From Comamonas sp. (lineage in GTDB: Bacteria; Pseudomonadota; Gammaproteobacteria; Burkholderiales; Burkholderiaceae_C), in the NCBI RefSeq assembly GCF_009360615.1, contig NZ_SPEY01000041.1, positions 1-64,000 of the forward strand: a DNA stretch of 64,000 nucleotides, written 5' to 3'. Positions 1 to 9,517 of this stretch are shown piece after piece. Positions within the stretch are counted from its first letter, which is position 1, and each line of letters begins with the position of its first letter. Both the position numbers and the translations under genes were made by a program. A model generated the notes under the pieces. That model had not been told where the DNA came from. It searched no databases and worked only from the letters and a program-made list of their open reading frames with translations.

Positions 1-82
1 CCGGCCGCCCCCGCTGCACGGGCAAGCGCCGTAGAATCCCGGGGTTTCCGCCCAGCAGGGCGCCCCCGCACCGGATCCATCG

Positions 83-1135
83 ATGAGCTCTTCCGCATCC
101 TCCTCTACCCCCATTTCCTACAAAGACGCCGGTGTTGACATCGACGCAGGCGACGCACTGGTCGAACGCATCAAGCCCCTGGCCAAGAAAACCATGCGCG
201 AAGGCGTGATGGCAGGCATCGGCGGCTTCGGCGCTCTGTTCGAAGTGCCCAAGCGCTACAAGGAACCCGTGCTGGTGTCCGGCACCGACGGTGTGGGCAC
301 CAAGCTCAAGCTGGCCTTCGAGTGGAATATGCACGACACCGTGGGCATCGACCTGGTGGCCATGAGCGTGAACGACGTGCTGGTGCAGGGGGCCGAGCCC
401 CTGTTCTTCCTCGACTATTTCGCCTGCGGCAAGCTGCATGTGGACACGGCCGCTGCCGTGGTGGGCGGTATCGCCAAGGGCTGCGAGCTGTCCGGTTGCG
501 CGCTGATCGGCGGTGAAACCGCCGAAATGCCGGGCATGTACCCCGATGGCGAATACGATCTGGCCGGCTTTGCCGTCGGCGCGGTCGAGAAGTCCAAGAT
601 CCTCAGCGGCCAGAACGTCAAGCCCGGCGACGTCGTTCTGGGCCTGGCCTCGCATGGCGTGCACTCCAACGGTTTCTCTCTGGTGCGCAAGTGCATCGAG
701 CGCGCCGAAGCCCAGGGCAGCCTGCCCGAGACCCTGGACGGCAAGCCCTTCAAGGCCGCCATCATGGAACCCACACGCCTGTATGTGAAGAACGTGCTGG
801 CCGCACTGGACAAGCATCCCATCAAGGCCCTGGCCCACATCACCGGCGGCGGCCTGCTGGAAAACATCCCCCGCGTGCTGCCGGAAGGCACGGCGGCCCA
901 TCTGAAGGCCGGCAGCTGGCCCCAGACCGAACTGTTTGCCTGGCTGCAGAAGACTGCCGGCATTGACGATATCGAAATGAACCGCACGTTCAACAACGGT
1001 ATCGGCATGGTGGTGGTGGTGGCGGCCGAAGAGGCCGAGGCCACGGCAGCCACCCTGGCCGGGCTGGGCGAGAAGGTCTACACCATCGGCGCCATCACGG
1101 ACATCGGCTCCGGCAAGCCCGTTGAAGTGCGCTAA
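83..1135 (+). CDS. purM: Phosphoribosylformylglycinamidine cyclo-ligase (AIR synthetase)
   Basis: Cytosolic enzyme of de novo purine synthesis that closes the imidazole ring of formylglycinamidine ribonucleotide with ATP. The 350-aa product has the usual family length. It starts with the PurM-type [12 protein letters not shown] (residues 12-23), has the nucleotide-binding GTDGVGTK (67-74), the [18 protein letters not shown] stretch, the [11 protein letters not shown] loop and the late [16 protein letters not shown] segment. An ATG start gives the complete N-terminus. The leader contains TAGAAT at about 32-37, which could be a -10 element. It is followed at 36 bases by a permease gene on the same strand, an arrangement common in Burkholderiales. 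Identity is firm. Confidence 0.97.
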   Translation: MSSSASSSTPISYKDAGVDIDAGDALVERIKPLAKKTMREGVMAGIGGFGALFEVPKRYKEPVLVSGTDGVGTKLKLAFEWNMHDTVGIDLVAMSVNDVLVQGAEPLFFLDYFACGKLHVDTAAAVVGGIAKGCELSGCALIGGETAEMPGMYPDGEYDLAGFAVGAVEKSKILSGQNVKPGDVVLGLASHGVHSNGFSLVRKCIERAEAQGSLPETLDGKPFKAAIMEPTRLYVKNVLAALDKHPIKALAHITGGGLLENIPRVLPEGTAAHLKAGSWPQTELFAWLQKTAGIDDIEMNRTFNNGIGMVVVVAAEEAEATAATLAGLGEKVYTIGAITDIGSGKPVEVR

Positions 1136-1171
1136 ACAAGTCTTCATCACAGCCCTCTACCCCGAGCCTGA

Positions 1172-2230
1172 ATGACGCAGCATTTGCCCGCCCCCATCAC
1201 TACGCAACCGGGTGTTTCGCCCAAGGTCATATTGGCCAGTTACATATTGATGGGAGCCGCACTGCTGCTCGTCATGCACCAGGGGATTCTTCCCGGACTG
1301 CTGTGCGTGTGCGTGGGCTTCATGCTGACCCGCGCCCTGTCGCGCCTGCTGTCCCGCCTCAATCCTCGCGCCTTTGCCCGCCATCAGCTGCCGCACTGGG
1401 CCCAGGTGGTGGCGACCACCATCGTGATTCTGGCCCCCCTGGCCCTGCTCAGCGGTGCCCTCTCCCAGACGCGCACCTATATCACCGAAGCCCCCGCCCA
1501 GTACAAGGAACTGCTGGACTATCTGGCGGCCACGGTGCTGGAGCTGCGGGAGAAATTGCCTTCCGACATCGCCGACCAGTTGCCCGACGGCGCTCAGGAA
1601 ATTCAAAGCAAGCTGGCTGGCTATCTGGCCGCCAAGGCCGGCGTACTGGCCACTGCAGGCCGCGCCTGGCTGACCGGCCTACTCTATGCCTATGTGGGCC
1701 TGATCATCGGCGCTCTGGCTGCCGTACGCCCCATCGCCACGCGCCACCCGCCGCTGGTGCAGGCCCTGCAGCAGCGCATTGGACACTTTGCCCTGGCCTT
1801 CAAGCAGATCGTGGCGGCCCAGTTCTGGATCGCCGCCTTCAACACCTTGCTGACGTCCATCTTCCTGCTGGCCATCCTGCCCATCTGGAAGCTGCAACTG
1901 CCCTATACGCCCGCGCTGATCACGCTGACCTTCATCGCCGGGCTGATCCCCATCGTCGGCAACCTGCTGTGCAACGCCGTGCTGACCCTGGTCGGCCTGT
2001 CGGTGTCGCCCGTGGCCGCCGCCGCCTGCCTGGGCTTTCTGATCCTGATCCACAAGGCCGAGTACGTGATCAACGCCAAGGTGGTGGGCACACGCACGCA
2101 CATGGGCGTGTGGGAGCTGCTGGCCGTGATGTTCGTGGCCGAGTCGGTCTTCGGCCCCGCCGGCCTAGTGGCGGCACCGCTGTTCTACGCCTATCTCAAG
2201 AAAGAGCTGGAAGCCGCACAGCTGGTATAG
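1172..2230 (+). CDS. AI-2E family (PerM-type) membrane permease
   Basis: Polytopic inner-membrane protein of 352 aa in the AI-2E exporter/PerM family. Paired hydrophobic segments lie near the N-terminus (about residues 18-55), one follows at about 75-95, and a block of several spans fills the C-terminal half, including the family-typical LITLTFIAGLIPIVGNLLC and the terminal GLVAAPLFYAYLKKEL. A soluble helical stretch (about 100-155) separates the two membrane blocks, as usual here. The transported substrate is unknown. The family name comes from E. coli TqsA, and substrate assignment by homology is unreliable. It sits directly behind purM and is probably cotranscribed. An hda gene, often next to this pair, is not present. 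Confidence 0.88.
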   Translation: MTQHLPAPITTQPGVSPKVILASYILMGAALLLVMHQGILPGLLCVCVGFMLTRALSRLLSRLNPRAFARHQLPHWAQVVATTIVILAPLALLSGALSQTRTYITEAPAQYKELLDYLAATVLELREKLPSDIADQLPDGAQEIQSKLAGYLAAKAGVLATAGRAWLTGLLYAYVGLIIGALAAVRPIATRHPPLVQALQQRIGHFALAFKQIVAAQFWIAAFNTLLTSIFLLAILPIWKLQLPYTPALITLTFIAGLIPIVGNLLCNAVLTLVGLSVSPVAAAACLGFLILIHKAEYVINAKVVGTRTHMGVWELLAVMFVAESVFGPAGLVAAPLFYAYLKKELEAAQLV

Positions 2231-2254
2231 GCCGGACGCGTGCCGCCCGGGCTT

Positions 2255-3103
2255 TCAGCCTGTGCGGCGCAGCCGGGCGATGGTTTTTCTGATGTAGTCG
2301 GCTTCTTGGCCTTGTGCAACGGGCGCATACCGCTCTAGATCCGATAGCGCTCTCTCAATCACCCCCCATTGGGCATAGGCCATGCCTCTGTCCCGGAACA
2401 GTTCCTCGCGACCGGGCTGCAGCAGGATCAGGCGATTGAGCACGGCCACCAGCATGGGCCAGTCCTTCTGGACCTGGTGAATCTCCTGCAGATTGCGCAA
2501 CATGCGCGCCACGATATCGCGCGGGTGGGCCGCCTGCAGATACAGTCCCAGCGGCGGCGCATCGTCGGGCGAAATGCCAGCCTGATCCAGAAACGGCTGC
2601 AGGCGCTCCGCCAGGGCACTTGCCGAATACGAGTCGCCCGTCAGCGGGTCCTGCACCACCTGACCCTGGGGCAGCATGGTCTTGACCAGAAAATGTCCCG
2701 GAAAACCGATGCCCTCCACCGCCAGACCGATGCTGGCTGCCAGCTCCAGCCAGATCAGCGCCACACTGATGGGGATACCGCGACGCGTCTGCAGCACATG
2801 GTGGATATAGCTGTTGGCAGGGTCGTAGTAGTTGTTGAGGTTGCCTGCAAAGCCCAACTCGGCATAGAAGAACTTGTTGAGCGCGCTGAGCTTGCGCAAT
2901 CCGTCCTCCTCCCCCGCCAGACGCTGTACCAGGCGCACCTGCAGCCTGTCCAGATCGGCCTGCACGGCCTGCAGGTCAAGATCAGGTTCGGCGTCCTGGG
3001 CAATGCTGATGGCCGCCTCCATCAGCGCAAAGTTTTCGTCGCTCTGCACCAGGGACGCGAAATACTGCAGGGCCGTGGGGTACTCGTCAATCGTCCAGCT
3101 CAT
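2255..3103 (-). CDS. SirB1 family protein (transglutaminase-like with TPR tail)
   Basis: A 282-aa cytoplasmic protein of the SirB1/YchA family. The ATG at 3103 (MSWTIDEYPTALQYF) is preferred over upstream alternative starts because the preceding residues are not family-like. The first part is an all-helical region, the middle carries the transglutaminase-like core with LNNYYDPANSYIHHVL and RRGIPISVALIWLELA, followed by GFPGHFLVK. The last 80 or so residues form TPR-like helices ending in DLERYAPVAQGQEADYIRK. The biochemical role of the family is unknown; E. coli YchA is encoded near hemA/prfA. It converges on the permease gene (24-base gap) and is transcribed away from murJ. Confidence 0.85.
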   Translation of the reverse strand: MSWTIDEYPTALQYFASLVQSDENFALMEAAISIAQDAEPDLDLQAVQADLDRLQVRLVQRLAGEEDGLRKLSALNKFFYAELGFAGNLNNYYDPANSYIHHVLQTRRGIPISVALIWLELAASIGLAVEGIGFPGHFLVKTMLPQGQVVQDPLTGDSYSASALAERLQPFLDQAGISPDDAPPLGLYLQAAHPRDIVARMLRNLQEIHQVQKDWPMLVAVLNRLILLQPGREELFRDRGMAYAQWGVIERALSDLERYAPVAQGQEADYIRKTIARLRRTG

Positions 3104-3209
3104 AAGCTGGTTTGTAAGCCGGCTTGGCAGGCCGTGCAAGCGAAATCCCCTGGATACGCCTGTAAAACCGGCTCTTGCCGCTCACATTTTTCCATCGGCC
3201 GCGCAGACT

Positions 3210-4775
3210 TCAACGGCGCAGCAACTGGCGCAGATTCAGGCCCGACAGCCTCAGCACGCCAAAGTAGAGCACAGCGGCCCCGGCCATCATCGCAGCCAGC
3301 AAGCCGGCACGCAGCACGCCATGGCTGCGCAGGCCCACCCAGTCGAAATGCTGGCTGCCCCAGAGCAGCAGAACCGCCAGCAAGGCACTGGCCGCAATCA
3401 CCTGCACGATGAATTTCGGCCAACCCGGCTTGGGCCGGTAGGTACCTCGGCGCAGCAATCCGGCGAGCAGCCAGGTCGCATTGACCAGTGCGGCCAGACC
3501 GATGGACAGGGCCAGCCCCGTGTGCTTGAGCCAGGGAACCAGCACCAGATTGAGCAACTGCGTGATCACCAGCACCACGATCGCGATCTTCACGGGTGTG
3601 CGGATGTCCTGGCTGGCGTAATAGCCGGGCGCCAGCACCTTGATGGCAACCAGGCCCAGCAGGCCGGCGCCGTAGCCCATCAGCGCCAGGGCGATCTGCC
3701 CCACATCGCTGTCATGCAAGGCGCCACGATGGAACAGCGTGGCCACCAGCGGCGTGGCAAAGGTCAGCAGGCCCACGGCGCAGGGCACGGCCAGCAGCAC
3801 CACCAGTCGCAGCCCCCAGTCCAGCATATTGGAGTAGCGCTCGCCGTCACCGGCCGCCTTGGCGGAAGCCAGCTGCGGCGTCAGCACCACACCCAGAGCC
3901 ACGCCCAGCAGGGACGTGGGAAACTCCATCAGACGGTCGGCATAGAACAGCCAGGTCACGCTGCCCGGTGCCATATAGGAGGCGATCTGGGTATTGATCA
4001 TCAAGGACACCTGGGCCACACCCACACCCAGCAGCGCCGGCCCCATCAGCGCCAGGATGCGGCGCACCCCGGCCTCGTCCCAGGCTGCGCGGATGGCAGC
4101 AGACGAAAAACCGATGCGCGGCATCAGCCCCATGGCGCGCAGCGCGGGAATCTGCACCGCCAGCTGCAGCACGCCGCCCAGCATCACGCCGCCGGCCATG
4201 GCATAGATGGGCTCTATGCCCTGCTTTTCGAACCAGGGAGCACCGAGCACGGCCGTCACGATCATGCTGAGGTTGAGCAGCACGGGCGTGGCGGCCGATA
4301 CCGCGAACTTTTTCCAGGTATTGAGAATGCCGGCCGACAAGGCCACCAGAGACATGAAGCCGATATAGGGAAACATCCAGCGCGTCATCACCACGGCGGC
4401 GTGATAGCCGTCGGGCGACTGGCGCATGCCGCTGGCCAGCAGCCAGACCAGCAAGGGAGCGCCGATCACGCCCAGCACGCACACCAGCAGCAGCACCCAG
4501 AACAGCAGGGTAGCGACATGGCTGATCAGGTGGCGTGTGGCCTCCTCGCCATCCCGGGTCTTGCTCGCGGCCAGCACCGGCACAAAGGCCTGACTGAAAG
4601 CACCCTCGGCAAACAGGCGACGAAAGAGGTTGGGAATTCTGAAGGCGACATTGAAGGCATCCGTCAGCGCGTTGGCGCCGAACATGGAGGCCATGAGCAG
4701 ATCGCGAACCAGCCCCGAAACACGGGAGGCCAGCGTCAGAAGAGATACGGTGGAGGCGGCTTTGAACAGTGACAC
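3210..4775 (-). CDS. murJ: Lipid II flippase MurJ
   Basis: Integral inner-membrane protein of 521 aa that moves lipid II across the cytoplasmic membrane for peptidoglycan synthesis. Some 14 hydrophobic segments run through the sequence. Family signatures include SLLTLASRVSGLVRDLLMA near the N-terminus, FRIPNLFRRLFAEGAFSQAF (about residues 46-65) and the central LLGVALGVVLTPQLA. The start is a GTG codon (MSLFKAAST); no better ATG lies nearby. The gene is divergent from rpsT, the conserved betaproteobacterial neighbour. Length and motifs are complete. Confidence 0.96.
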   Translation of the reverse strand: MSLFKAASTVSLLTLASRVSGLVRDLLMASMFGANALTDAFNVAFRIPNLFRRLFAEGAFSQAFVPVLAASKTRDGEEATRHLISHVATLLFWVLLLVCVLGVIGAPLLVWLLASGMRQSPDGYHAAVVMTRWMFPYIGFMSLVALSAGILNTWKKFAVSAATPVLLNLSMIVTAVLGAPWFEKQGIEPIYAMAGGVMLGGVLQLAVQIPALRAMGLMPRIGFSSAAIRAAWDEAGVRRILALMGPALLGVGVAQVSLMINTQIASYMAPGSVTWLFYADRLMEFPTSLLGVALGVVLTPQLASAKAAGDGERYSNMLDWGLRLVVLLAVPCAVGLLTFATPLVATLFHRGALHDSDVGQIALALMGYGAGLLGLVAIKVLAPGYYASQDIRTPVKIAIVVLVITQLLNLVLVPWLKHTGLALSIGLAALVNATWLLAGLLRRGTYRPKPGWPKFIVQVIAASALLAVLLLWGSQHFDWVGLRSHGVLRAGLLAAMMAGAAVLYFGVLRLSGLNLRQLLRR

Positions 4776-5019
4776 GCAGCGAAGTGTATGCGTTCACGCC
4801 CGCCGCTGCTTGGCATTCGCGAGGGCCTTGCACTCTGTAGCACTCCAGCAGGACCACTCGGCCCATCCCCCCATCGAGACTGGCTGCCGGGCACTGGAAG
4901 ACCTGCAGGCAATAAGGCCCTCCCGCCCCACCTGACTTGTCTCGGAGACAGCAGACAAGGGGCTGACCGCCCCGCTGCGAGCCCCCAGAGGAAGGCTGCG
5001 CAGCAGCGCTCAGGGGTTC

Positions 5020-5028
5020 TGCTATAAT
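5020..5028 (+). promoter_or_regulatory. Extended -10 promoter element of rpsT
   Basis: TGCTATAAT ends 46 bases before the rpsT ATG: a perfect TATAAT hexamer preceded by the TGn extension. No good -35 hexamer sits 17 bases upstream, which fits an extended -10 promoter. The transcript would begin near 5035. The gene also has a clear ribosome-binding site AAGGAA at 5062-5067. Confidence 0.7.
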
Positions 5029-5074
5029 CACGCGCTTTGCTGACATCATCCTCAGACACACAAGGAAATAAATC

Positions 5075-5368
5075 ATGGCAACTAAAGCCAAAAAGAACCC
5101 CCGCCTGGCCTCCGGCCGCAAGCGCGCCCGCCAGAACGTCAAGCTGAACGCTGCGAACACTTCGCTGCGTTCCAAGTACCGTACTGCTGTCAAGAATGTC
5201 GAAAAGGCTGTTGTGGCCGGCGACAAGACCAAGGCAGCTGAACTGTTTGCCAAGGCTCAGTCCGTGATCGACGCGATCGCCGACAAGGGCATCTTCCACA
5301 AGAACAAGGCAGCTCGCGATAAGAGCCGCCTGTCCGCCAAGGTCAAGACCCTGGCTCTGGCTGCTTAA
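5075..5368 (+). CDS. rpsT: 30S ribosomal protein S20
   Basis: Primary 16S rRNA-binding protein of the small subunit, 97 aa and very lysine/arginine/alanine rich. It starts [20 protein letters not shown] and shows the S20 pattern of three long basic helices, with [16 protein letters not shown] and the [19 protein letters not shown] tail. AAGGAA lies seven bases before the ATG. It is transcribed alone, divergent from murJ, and closed by a strong terminator. The murJ/rpsT pair is conserved in betaproteobacteria. Confidence 0.98.
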   Translation: MATKAKKNPRLASGRKRARQNVKLNAANTSLRSKYRTAVKNVEKAVVAGDKTKAAELFAKAQSVIDAIADKGIFHKNKAARDKSRLSAKVKTLALAA

Positions 5369-5387
5369 TACCAGCCTCCCTCAAGCA

Positions 5388-5408
5388 CGGATGACTTCGG
5401 TCATCTGC
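5388..5408 (+). other. Stem-loop with TTCG tetraloop in rpsT trailer
   Basis: GATGAC (5390-5395), TTCG (5396-5399) and GTCATC (5400-5405) form a perfect six-pair stem on a very stable tetraloop, just after the rpsT stop and before its terminator. It may protect the short mRNA from 3' decay or help terminate. This role is an inference. Confidence 0.5.
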
Positions 5409-5442
5409 CGTTTGTAACGGGTGCGCTGTCAGCAAAAACATC

Positions 5443-5467
5443 AAAACCGCCTTAGGGCGGTTTTTTT
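5443..5467 (+). terminator. Rho-independent terminator of rpsT
   Basis: AAAACCGCC, a three-base loop TTA and GGCGG are followed by seven T residues. This is a classical intrinsic terminator 75 bases after the rpsT stop codon. Confidence 0.92.
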
Positions 5468-5692
5468 GTTGTCCGCGCTCTGCAGATATCTGATTGATCA
5501 GCGCATGCACACACCGCCCCCCCTCTAGCACAAAGCGCCCTAATACGAATTGATTAGCGTCATATTTTGACTTCCCTAGGACAATCACCAGGTCGGGGAG
5601 TCTCATGTCTTTTATAGGACTTGCCCCGTATCTTCGCAAAAAGCCTGCGGCCTGCCTGCAGGCTTTTTTGATAGTCAAGTCTAGAAAAAGTC
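5468..5692 (+). promoter_or_regulatory. mqo leader with internal terminator-like hairpin
   Basis: Non-coding stretch before mqo with lower GC than the flanks around 5540-5575. AAGCCTGC (5641-5648) pairs with GCAGGCTT (5658-5665) and is followed by a run of T, a textbook intrinsic terminator ending only some 23 bases before the mqo ATG. A second pairing is possible just upstream between GGGGAGTC (about 5596-5603) and GGACTTGCCCC (about 5617-5627). The only obvious -35-like hexamers (TTGATT, TTGACT around 5549-5572) lie upstream of the terminator, so mqo may be controlled by read-through, or a short RNA may end here. Both are inferences. Confidence 0.45.
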
Positions 5693-7387
5693 ATGAAAAA
5701 GTCGATCAAAGCAGGACTGGGAGCCGTCGCGGCCCTGGTCCTGGCCGCGCTATTGTTTTTATTTTGGCCACTATTCCCCCGCTCCGTCCCCAAGGCCGAG
5801 AACGAGCAGCCTGTCGATGTGGTGATGGTGGGCGCCGGCGTGATGAGCACGACCCTGGCCACCTACCTGCAGGAGCTGCAGCCCGACTGGAAGATCGAGG
5901 TCTTCGAGCGCCTGGACGGCGTGGCCCTCGAAAGCTCCAACGGCTGGAACAACGCCGGCACCGGCCACTCGGGCTTTGCCGAACTGAACTACACACCACA
6001 GCTGCCCGATGGCAGCGTGGAAACCAAGCGTGCCGTGGGCATTGCCGAGCAGTTCGAGGTGACGCGCCAGTTCTGGGCCCACCAGGTCGGTCGCGGCCAT
6101 CTGCAGTCGCCCGAGACGTTCGTGAACGCCACACCCCACATGAGCTTCGTCTGGGGAGATGACAACATCGCCTTCCTCAAGAAGCGCCAGCAGGCCCTGG
6201 TCCAGAACCCTCTGTTCTACGGCATGGAGTACTCCGAAGACCAGGCTCAGATCAAGAAGTGGGCTCCGCTGATGATCGAAGGCCGTGATCCGGCCCAGAA
6301 GATCGCCGCCACCTACATGCCCCTGGGCACGGATGTGAACCATGGCGTCTGGACCGAGCAGCTGATGGCCTCGCTCCAGAAGGGCCCCAACTTCCAGCTG
6401 CACCTGCAAAGCGAAGTCACGGCCCTGCGCCAGAACGCCGACAAGACCTGGAACGTGACCGTGGCCGATCTGGCCAAGGGCGGCCAGGAAAAGACCGTCA
6501 AGACCAAGTTCGTCTTCGTCGGTGCTGGCGGCGCAGCGCTCAAGCTGCTGCAGGCCTCGGGCATTCCCGAGTCCAAGAACTACGCCGGCTTCCCCGTGGG
6601 CGGCCAGTTCCTGGCCATCGAGAACCCCGAGCTGGCCAAGCGCCATGACGTCAAGGCCTACGGCATTGCCTCGACCGGCTCGCCCCCCATGTCCGTACCC
6701 CACCTGGATGCCCGCCAGCTCGACGGCAAGCCCGTGGTGCTGTTCGGTCCCTTTGCGCTGGCCACCACCAAGTTCCTCAAGAACGGCTCCTGGTGGGATC
6801 TGTTTTCCTCGGTCACCCATGACAATCTGATGGGCATGCTGCGCGTGGGCATCCACAACCTGGATCTGGTCCAGTACCTGATGCAGCAGGCAGAACTGAC
6901 CGACGCAGACCGTCAGGCCGTGCTGGCCCAGTACTTCCCCGAAGCCAAGCGCGAGGACTGGAAACTCGTGACCGCCGGCCAACGTGTGCAGATCATCAAG
7001 CGCGACCCCGAGAAAGGCGCCGTGCTGCAGTTCGGCACCGAGATCGTGGGCTCGGAAGACGGCAGCATCGCCGCCCTGCTGGGCGCCTCGCCCGGTGCCT
7101 CGACCGCTCCCCACATCATGCTCAATCTGCTCAAGAAGTCCTTCCCCGAACAGATGGCCAGCGCCGAGTGGAAGGCCCGCATCCAGCAGATCGTGCCCTC
7201 CTACGGCCGCAAGATCAACGAGGATGCCGCCTATACCAACGAGATCCGCCGCATGACCAGCTCCGCCCTGAAGCTGCCCTACCTGGATGTCCCTGCCGAC
7301 CTGGGCAAAAAGGCCGAAGTGGCTCCCGCGCCTGCCGCCGCTCCCCGCAACGCCACCCAGCTGAACAAGGAAATGCAGGCGCTCTGA
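5693..7387 (+). CDS. mqo: Malate:quinone oxidoreductase with N-terminal membrane anchor
   Basis: FAD enzyme that oxidises malate to oxaloacetate and passes electrons to the quinone pool, a membrane-bound alternative to malate dehydrogenase. The 564-aa product begins with [20 protein letters not shown], a basic N-terminus plus one hydrophobic helix (about residues 7-27), then the FAD-binding [19 protein letters not shown]. Further family marks are [37 protein letters not shown], the [10 protein letters not shown] segment and the [18 protein letters not shown] dinucleotide-binding tail. The C-terminal 25 residues are Ala/Pro rich. Many Mqo proteins are peripheral; a predicted anchor or uncleaved signal is worth noting. 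It stands alone between two terminators. Confidence 0.95.
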   Translation: MKKSIKAGLGAVAALVLAALLFLFWPLFPRSVPKAENEQPVDVVMVGAGVMSTTLATYLQELQPDWKIEVFERLDGVALESSNGWNNAGTGHSGFAELNYTPQLPDGSVETKRAVGIAEQFEVTRQFWAHQVGRGHLQSPETFVNATPHMSFVWGDDNIAFLKKRQQALVQNPLFYGMEYSEDQAQIKKWAPLMIEGRDPAQKIAATYMPLGTDVNHGVWTEQLMASLQKGPNFQLHLQSEVTALRQNADKTWNVTVADLAKGGQEKTVKTKFVFVGAGGAALKLLQASGIPESKNYAGFPVGGQFLAIENPELAKRHDVKAYGIASTGSPPMSVPHLDARQLDGKPVVLFGPFALATTKFLKNGSWWDLFSSVTHDNLMGMLRVGIHNLDLVQYLMQQAELTDADRQAVLAQYFPEAKREDWKLVTAGQRVQIIKRDPEKGAVLQFGTEIVGSEDGSIAALLGASPGASTAPHIMLNLLKKSFPEQMASAEWKARIQQIVPSYGRKINEDAAYTNEIRRMTSSALKLPYLDVPADLGKKAEVAPAPAAAPRNATQLNKEMQAL

Positions 7388-7421
7388 GCCCTGCACTCCC
7401 CGCACCGGCCCGCCGGTGCCC

Positions 7422-7453
7422 GCCCCGCCGGCCTGTGCCGCGCGGGGCTTTTT
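7422..7453 (+). terminator. Rho-independent terminator of mqo
   Basis: GCCCCGC (7422-7428) pairs with GCGGGGC (7442-7448), followed by TTTTTC. It lies 35 bases after the mqo stop codon. Confidence 0.8.
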
Positions 7454-7498
7454 CTTGCCGGGCCCGCCGACTGAGGTGTCGCCCCCTCCCTCGTCTCC

Positions 7499-8875
7499 AT
7501 GCACCAGCCACTGACCCACGCACCGATAGGCCGCGCCCTGCTGCGTTTTTCCCTGCCGCTCTGGGGCGGTTATGTGCTGCAGTCGCTCAATACCTCGGTC
7601 AATGCTTTCTGGATCGGACGCCATCTGGGCGAAACCGCGCTGTCTGCGGCCGTGCATGCCAACAATCTGCTGTTTGCACTGATCGCCCTGGTCTTCGGCA
7701 TCAGCCAGGCCGCCCATCTGCTGGTGGCGCAGGCCGTGGGAGCAGGCCGCTGGACGCTGGCCCGGCGCATCACGGGCACCAGCGCCAGTCTGTTTCTGGG
7801 CGTGTCCGTGACGATGGCCTTGCTGGGCTGGCCGCTGGCCGTCCCGCTGCTGGGTGCCATGGGGGCAGCGCCTGCCACCGTCGCACTGGCCGCTGACTAT
7901 CTGCGCGTGCTCTTTCTCGCGCTTCCTCCCATGCTGCTGCTGATATTCGTGGCCGCCGTGCTGCGCGGCACGGGCGACAGCCGCACGCCTTTCGTGGCCT
8001 TGCTGGGCGTGGCCCTGGGCGATGCACTGCTCAACCCTCTGTTCATCTTCGGCACCGGCCCCCTGCCAGGCCTTGGCATGGCAGGCTCGGCGCTGGCCAC
8101 CCTGGTGGCCAACAGCCTGGGCCTTGCGGGACTGCTGGCATGGCTGCGCTGGCAACGCCTGCCGCTATGGATAGGCTGGCGCCAGCGCCGCCTTTGGCGG
8201 CCTGCGCCGGAGCTGCTTCGCTGCCTGGTGACGAAGGGCCTGCCCATGGGACTGCAAATGCTGGCGGTCTCGCTCTCGCTGGTGCTGATGCTGGCGCTGA
8301 TCAACGCCCATGGCGCGCAGGTTTCGGCCGCCTACAGCGCTGCTCTCCAGCTGTGGGCCTATGTCCAGATGCCGGCCATTGCCGTGGCCTCGGCCTGTTC
8401 CACCATCGCCGCGCAGAACGTGGGGGCCGGTCACTGGCCTCGTGTAGAGCGCACGGCGCGTGCCGGCGTGGCCTGCCACCTGCTGCTGACCGGCGCCTGC
8501 GTGTCCCTGATTCTGGCCTGTGACCGCTCCGTGCTGGCACTGTTCCTGCCCGACGGCAGCGCGGCGCTGGAGCCCGCACGCCACCTCAACCGCATCGTGC
8601 TGGGTTCGTTCCTGCTGCTGGGCGTGAGCAGCGTGCTGGCCGGCGTGGTGCGCTCCACGGGCGCGGTGCTGGCCCCTTTGGCGATCCTGACCCTGACGCT
8701 CTGGGGCCTGCGCCTGCCCCTGGCCTGGGGATTGCAGCCCCTGTGGGGGCAGGATGCACTGTGGTGGAGCTTTCCGCTCAGCGCGCTGGCTTCCATGCTC
8801 ATGTCCATGGCCCACTACCGCCGCGGCACCTGGCGTCGGTCACGGCTGCTGGTCGGCACGGCAGCGCAGCGCTAG
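7499..8875 (+). CDS. MATE family multidrug/metabolite exporter
   Basis: Inner-membrane antiporter of 458 aa with the twelve-helix MatE repeat layout. The first half carries PLWGGYVLQSLNTSVNAFWIG and the RGTGDSRTPFVALLGVALGD signature around residues 157-180. The second half repeats the fold and carries VASACSTIAAQNVGAG and GVVRSTGAVLAPL. The substrate cannot be read from sequence; NorM-type members export cationic compounds with Na+ or H+. It follows mqo by 111 bases across a terminator, so it is probably transcribed separately. The start is the ATG immediately before HQPLTHAPIGRALLRF. Confidence 0.9.
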   Translation: MHQPLTHAPIGRALLRFSLPLWGGYVLQSLNTSVNAFWIGRHLGETALSAAVHANNLLFALIALVFGISQAAHLLVAQAVGAGRWTLARRITGTSASLFLGVSVTMALLGWPLAVPLLGAMGAAPATVALAADYLRVLFLALPPMLLLIFVAAVLRGTGDSRTPFVALLGVALGDALLNPLFIFGTGPLPGLGMAGSALATLVANSLGLAGLLAWLRWQRLPLWIGWRQRRLWRPAPELLRCLVTKGLPMGLQMLAVSLSLVLMLALINAHGAQVSAAYSAALQLWAYVQMPAIAVASACSTIAAQNVGAGHWPRVERTARAGVACHLLLTGACVSLILACDRSVLALFLPDGSAALEPARHLNRIVLGSFLLLGVSSVLAGVVRSTGAVLAPLAILTLTLWGLRLPLAWGLQPLWGQDALWWSFPLSALASMLMSMAHYRRGTWRRSRLLVGTAAQR

Positions 8876-8892
8876 ACCTGCAGCGCACCGAT

Positions 8893-8920
8893 ACAAAAAA
8901 AGCTTCCCGTGGAAGCCTTT
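8893..8920 (-). terminator. Terminator of the DUF3579 gene
   Basis: GCTTCC (8902-8907) and GGAAGC (8911-8916) flank a CGT loop. On the minus strand the stem is followed by seven T residues, so it serves the leftward DUF3579 gene. It may also slow transcription arriving from the MATE gene. Confidence 0.7.
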
Positions 8921-8954
8921 GTCGTTTGCGCGGCGCCTCTGGGCACCTGGAAAA

Positions 8955-9281
8955 TCACTTCTTGCCGCCAGCCGCCTCGTCAGGCAGCAGGCAGGCCTCG
9001 GCCACCTGCAGATCGTTATCCTTGGCGAAATTCAGGCAGAAGTCCCAGGCCATGGGCTCATAGTCACGCAGATCCCGGTTGATGACCACGCATTTGGTGC
9101 CGTTCATCACCGTGGGCACGCACCAGGGAGAGTAGCTCAGATGGCTTCCGGCGCAGGCACCGCCAGGGCGAAACTGACTCATGACACCGGCCAAGCGCTC
9201 GGCCCAGTCGCTGGGTCGAAAGGTTTTTCCGGCATGGGTCATACCCATGATGAACAGTTCTTTGCTGGAAGGGGTAACCAT
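8955..9281 (-). CDS. DUF3579 domain protein
   Basis: Small cytoplasmic protein of 108 aa belonging to a family found almost only in betaproteobacteria. The ATG at 9281 (MVTPSSKELFIMGMTHAG) is chosen; the frame can be extended only by a TTG codon. Recognisable family segments are GKTFRPSDWAERLAGVMSQF, RPGGACAGSHLSYSPWC and VINRDLRDYEPMAWDFCLNF. Function is unknown. In many Burkholderiales it lies between rpsT and argF. Here mqo, the MATE gene and argD separate it from those partners, although the order is otherwise kept. Confidence 0.8.
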   Translation of the reverse strand: MVTPSSKELFIMGMTHAGKTFRPSDWAERLAGVMSQFRPGGACAGSHLSYSPWCVPTVMNGTKCVVINRDLRDYEPMAWDFCLNFAKDNDLQVAEACLLPDEAAGGKK

Positions 9282-9517
9282 CAAATATTCGCCAAAAAGA
9301 TCCGGCAACCAGGCGGGATCCCCGCCAACATGCCTAAACGACTATTCTAACTCTTGTATAAGAGCCATGCTGTCAACCCCACAATGGCGTAGGTTGATTG
9401 CATGGCAGCGATGCGCAATCCGCAATGTTGGGGCTATCCGGGCACTCTAGAATCAAAGCTCTCATTTTTCAGGTGCCGCTGTGCGCCGTTGACCTTCCTT
9501 CTCAGGAGACTCTTGCA

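Noticed and set aside
2874..4772. Plus-strand open frame of 630 codons opposite murJ
   Set aside because: Shadow of murJ, with low-complexity Gln/His/Gly sequence and no motif.
5771..8155. Long minus-strand open frame of nearly 800 codons opposite mqo and the MATE gene
   Set aside because: It is Gln/His/Gly rich with no family resemblance and lies exactly antisense to two well-supported genes; such frames are common in high-GC DNA.
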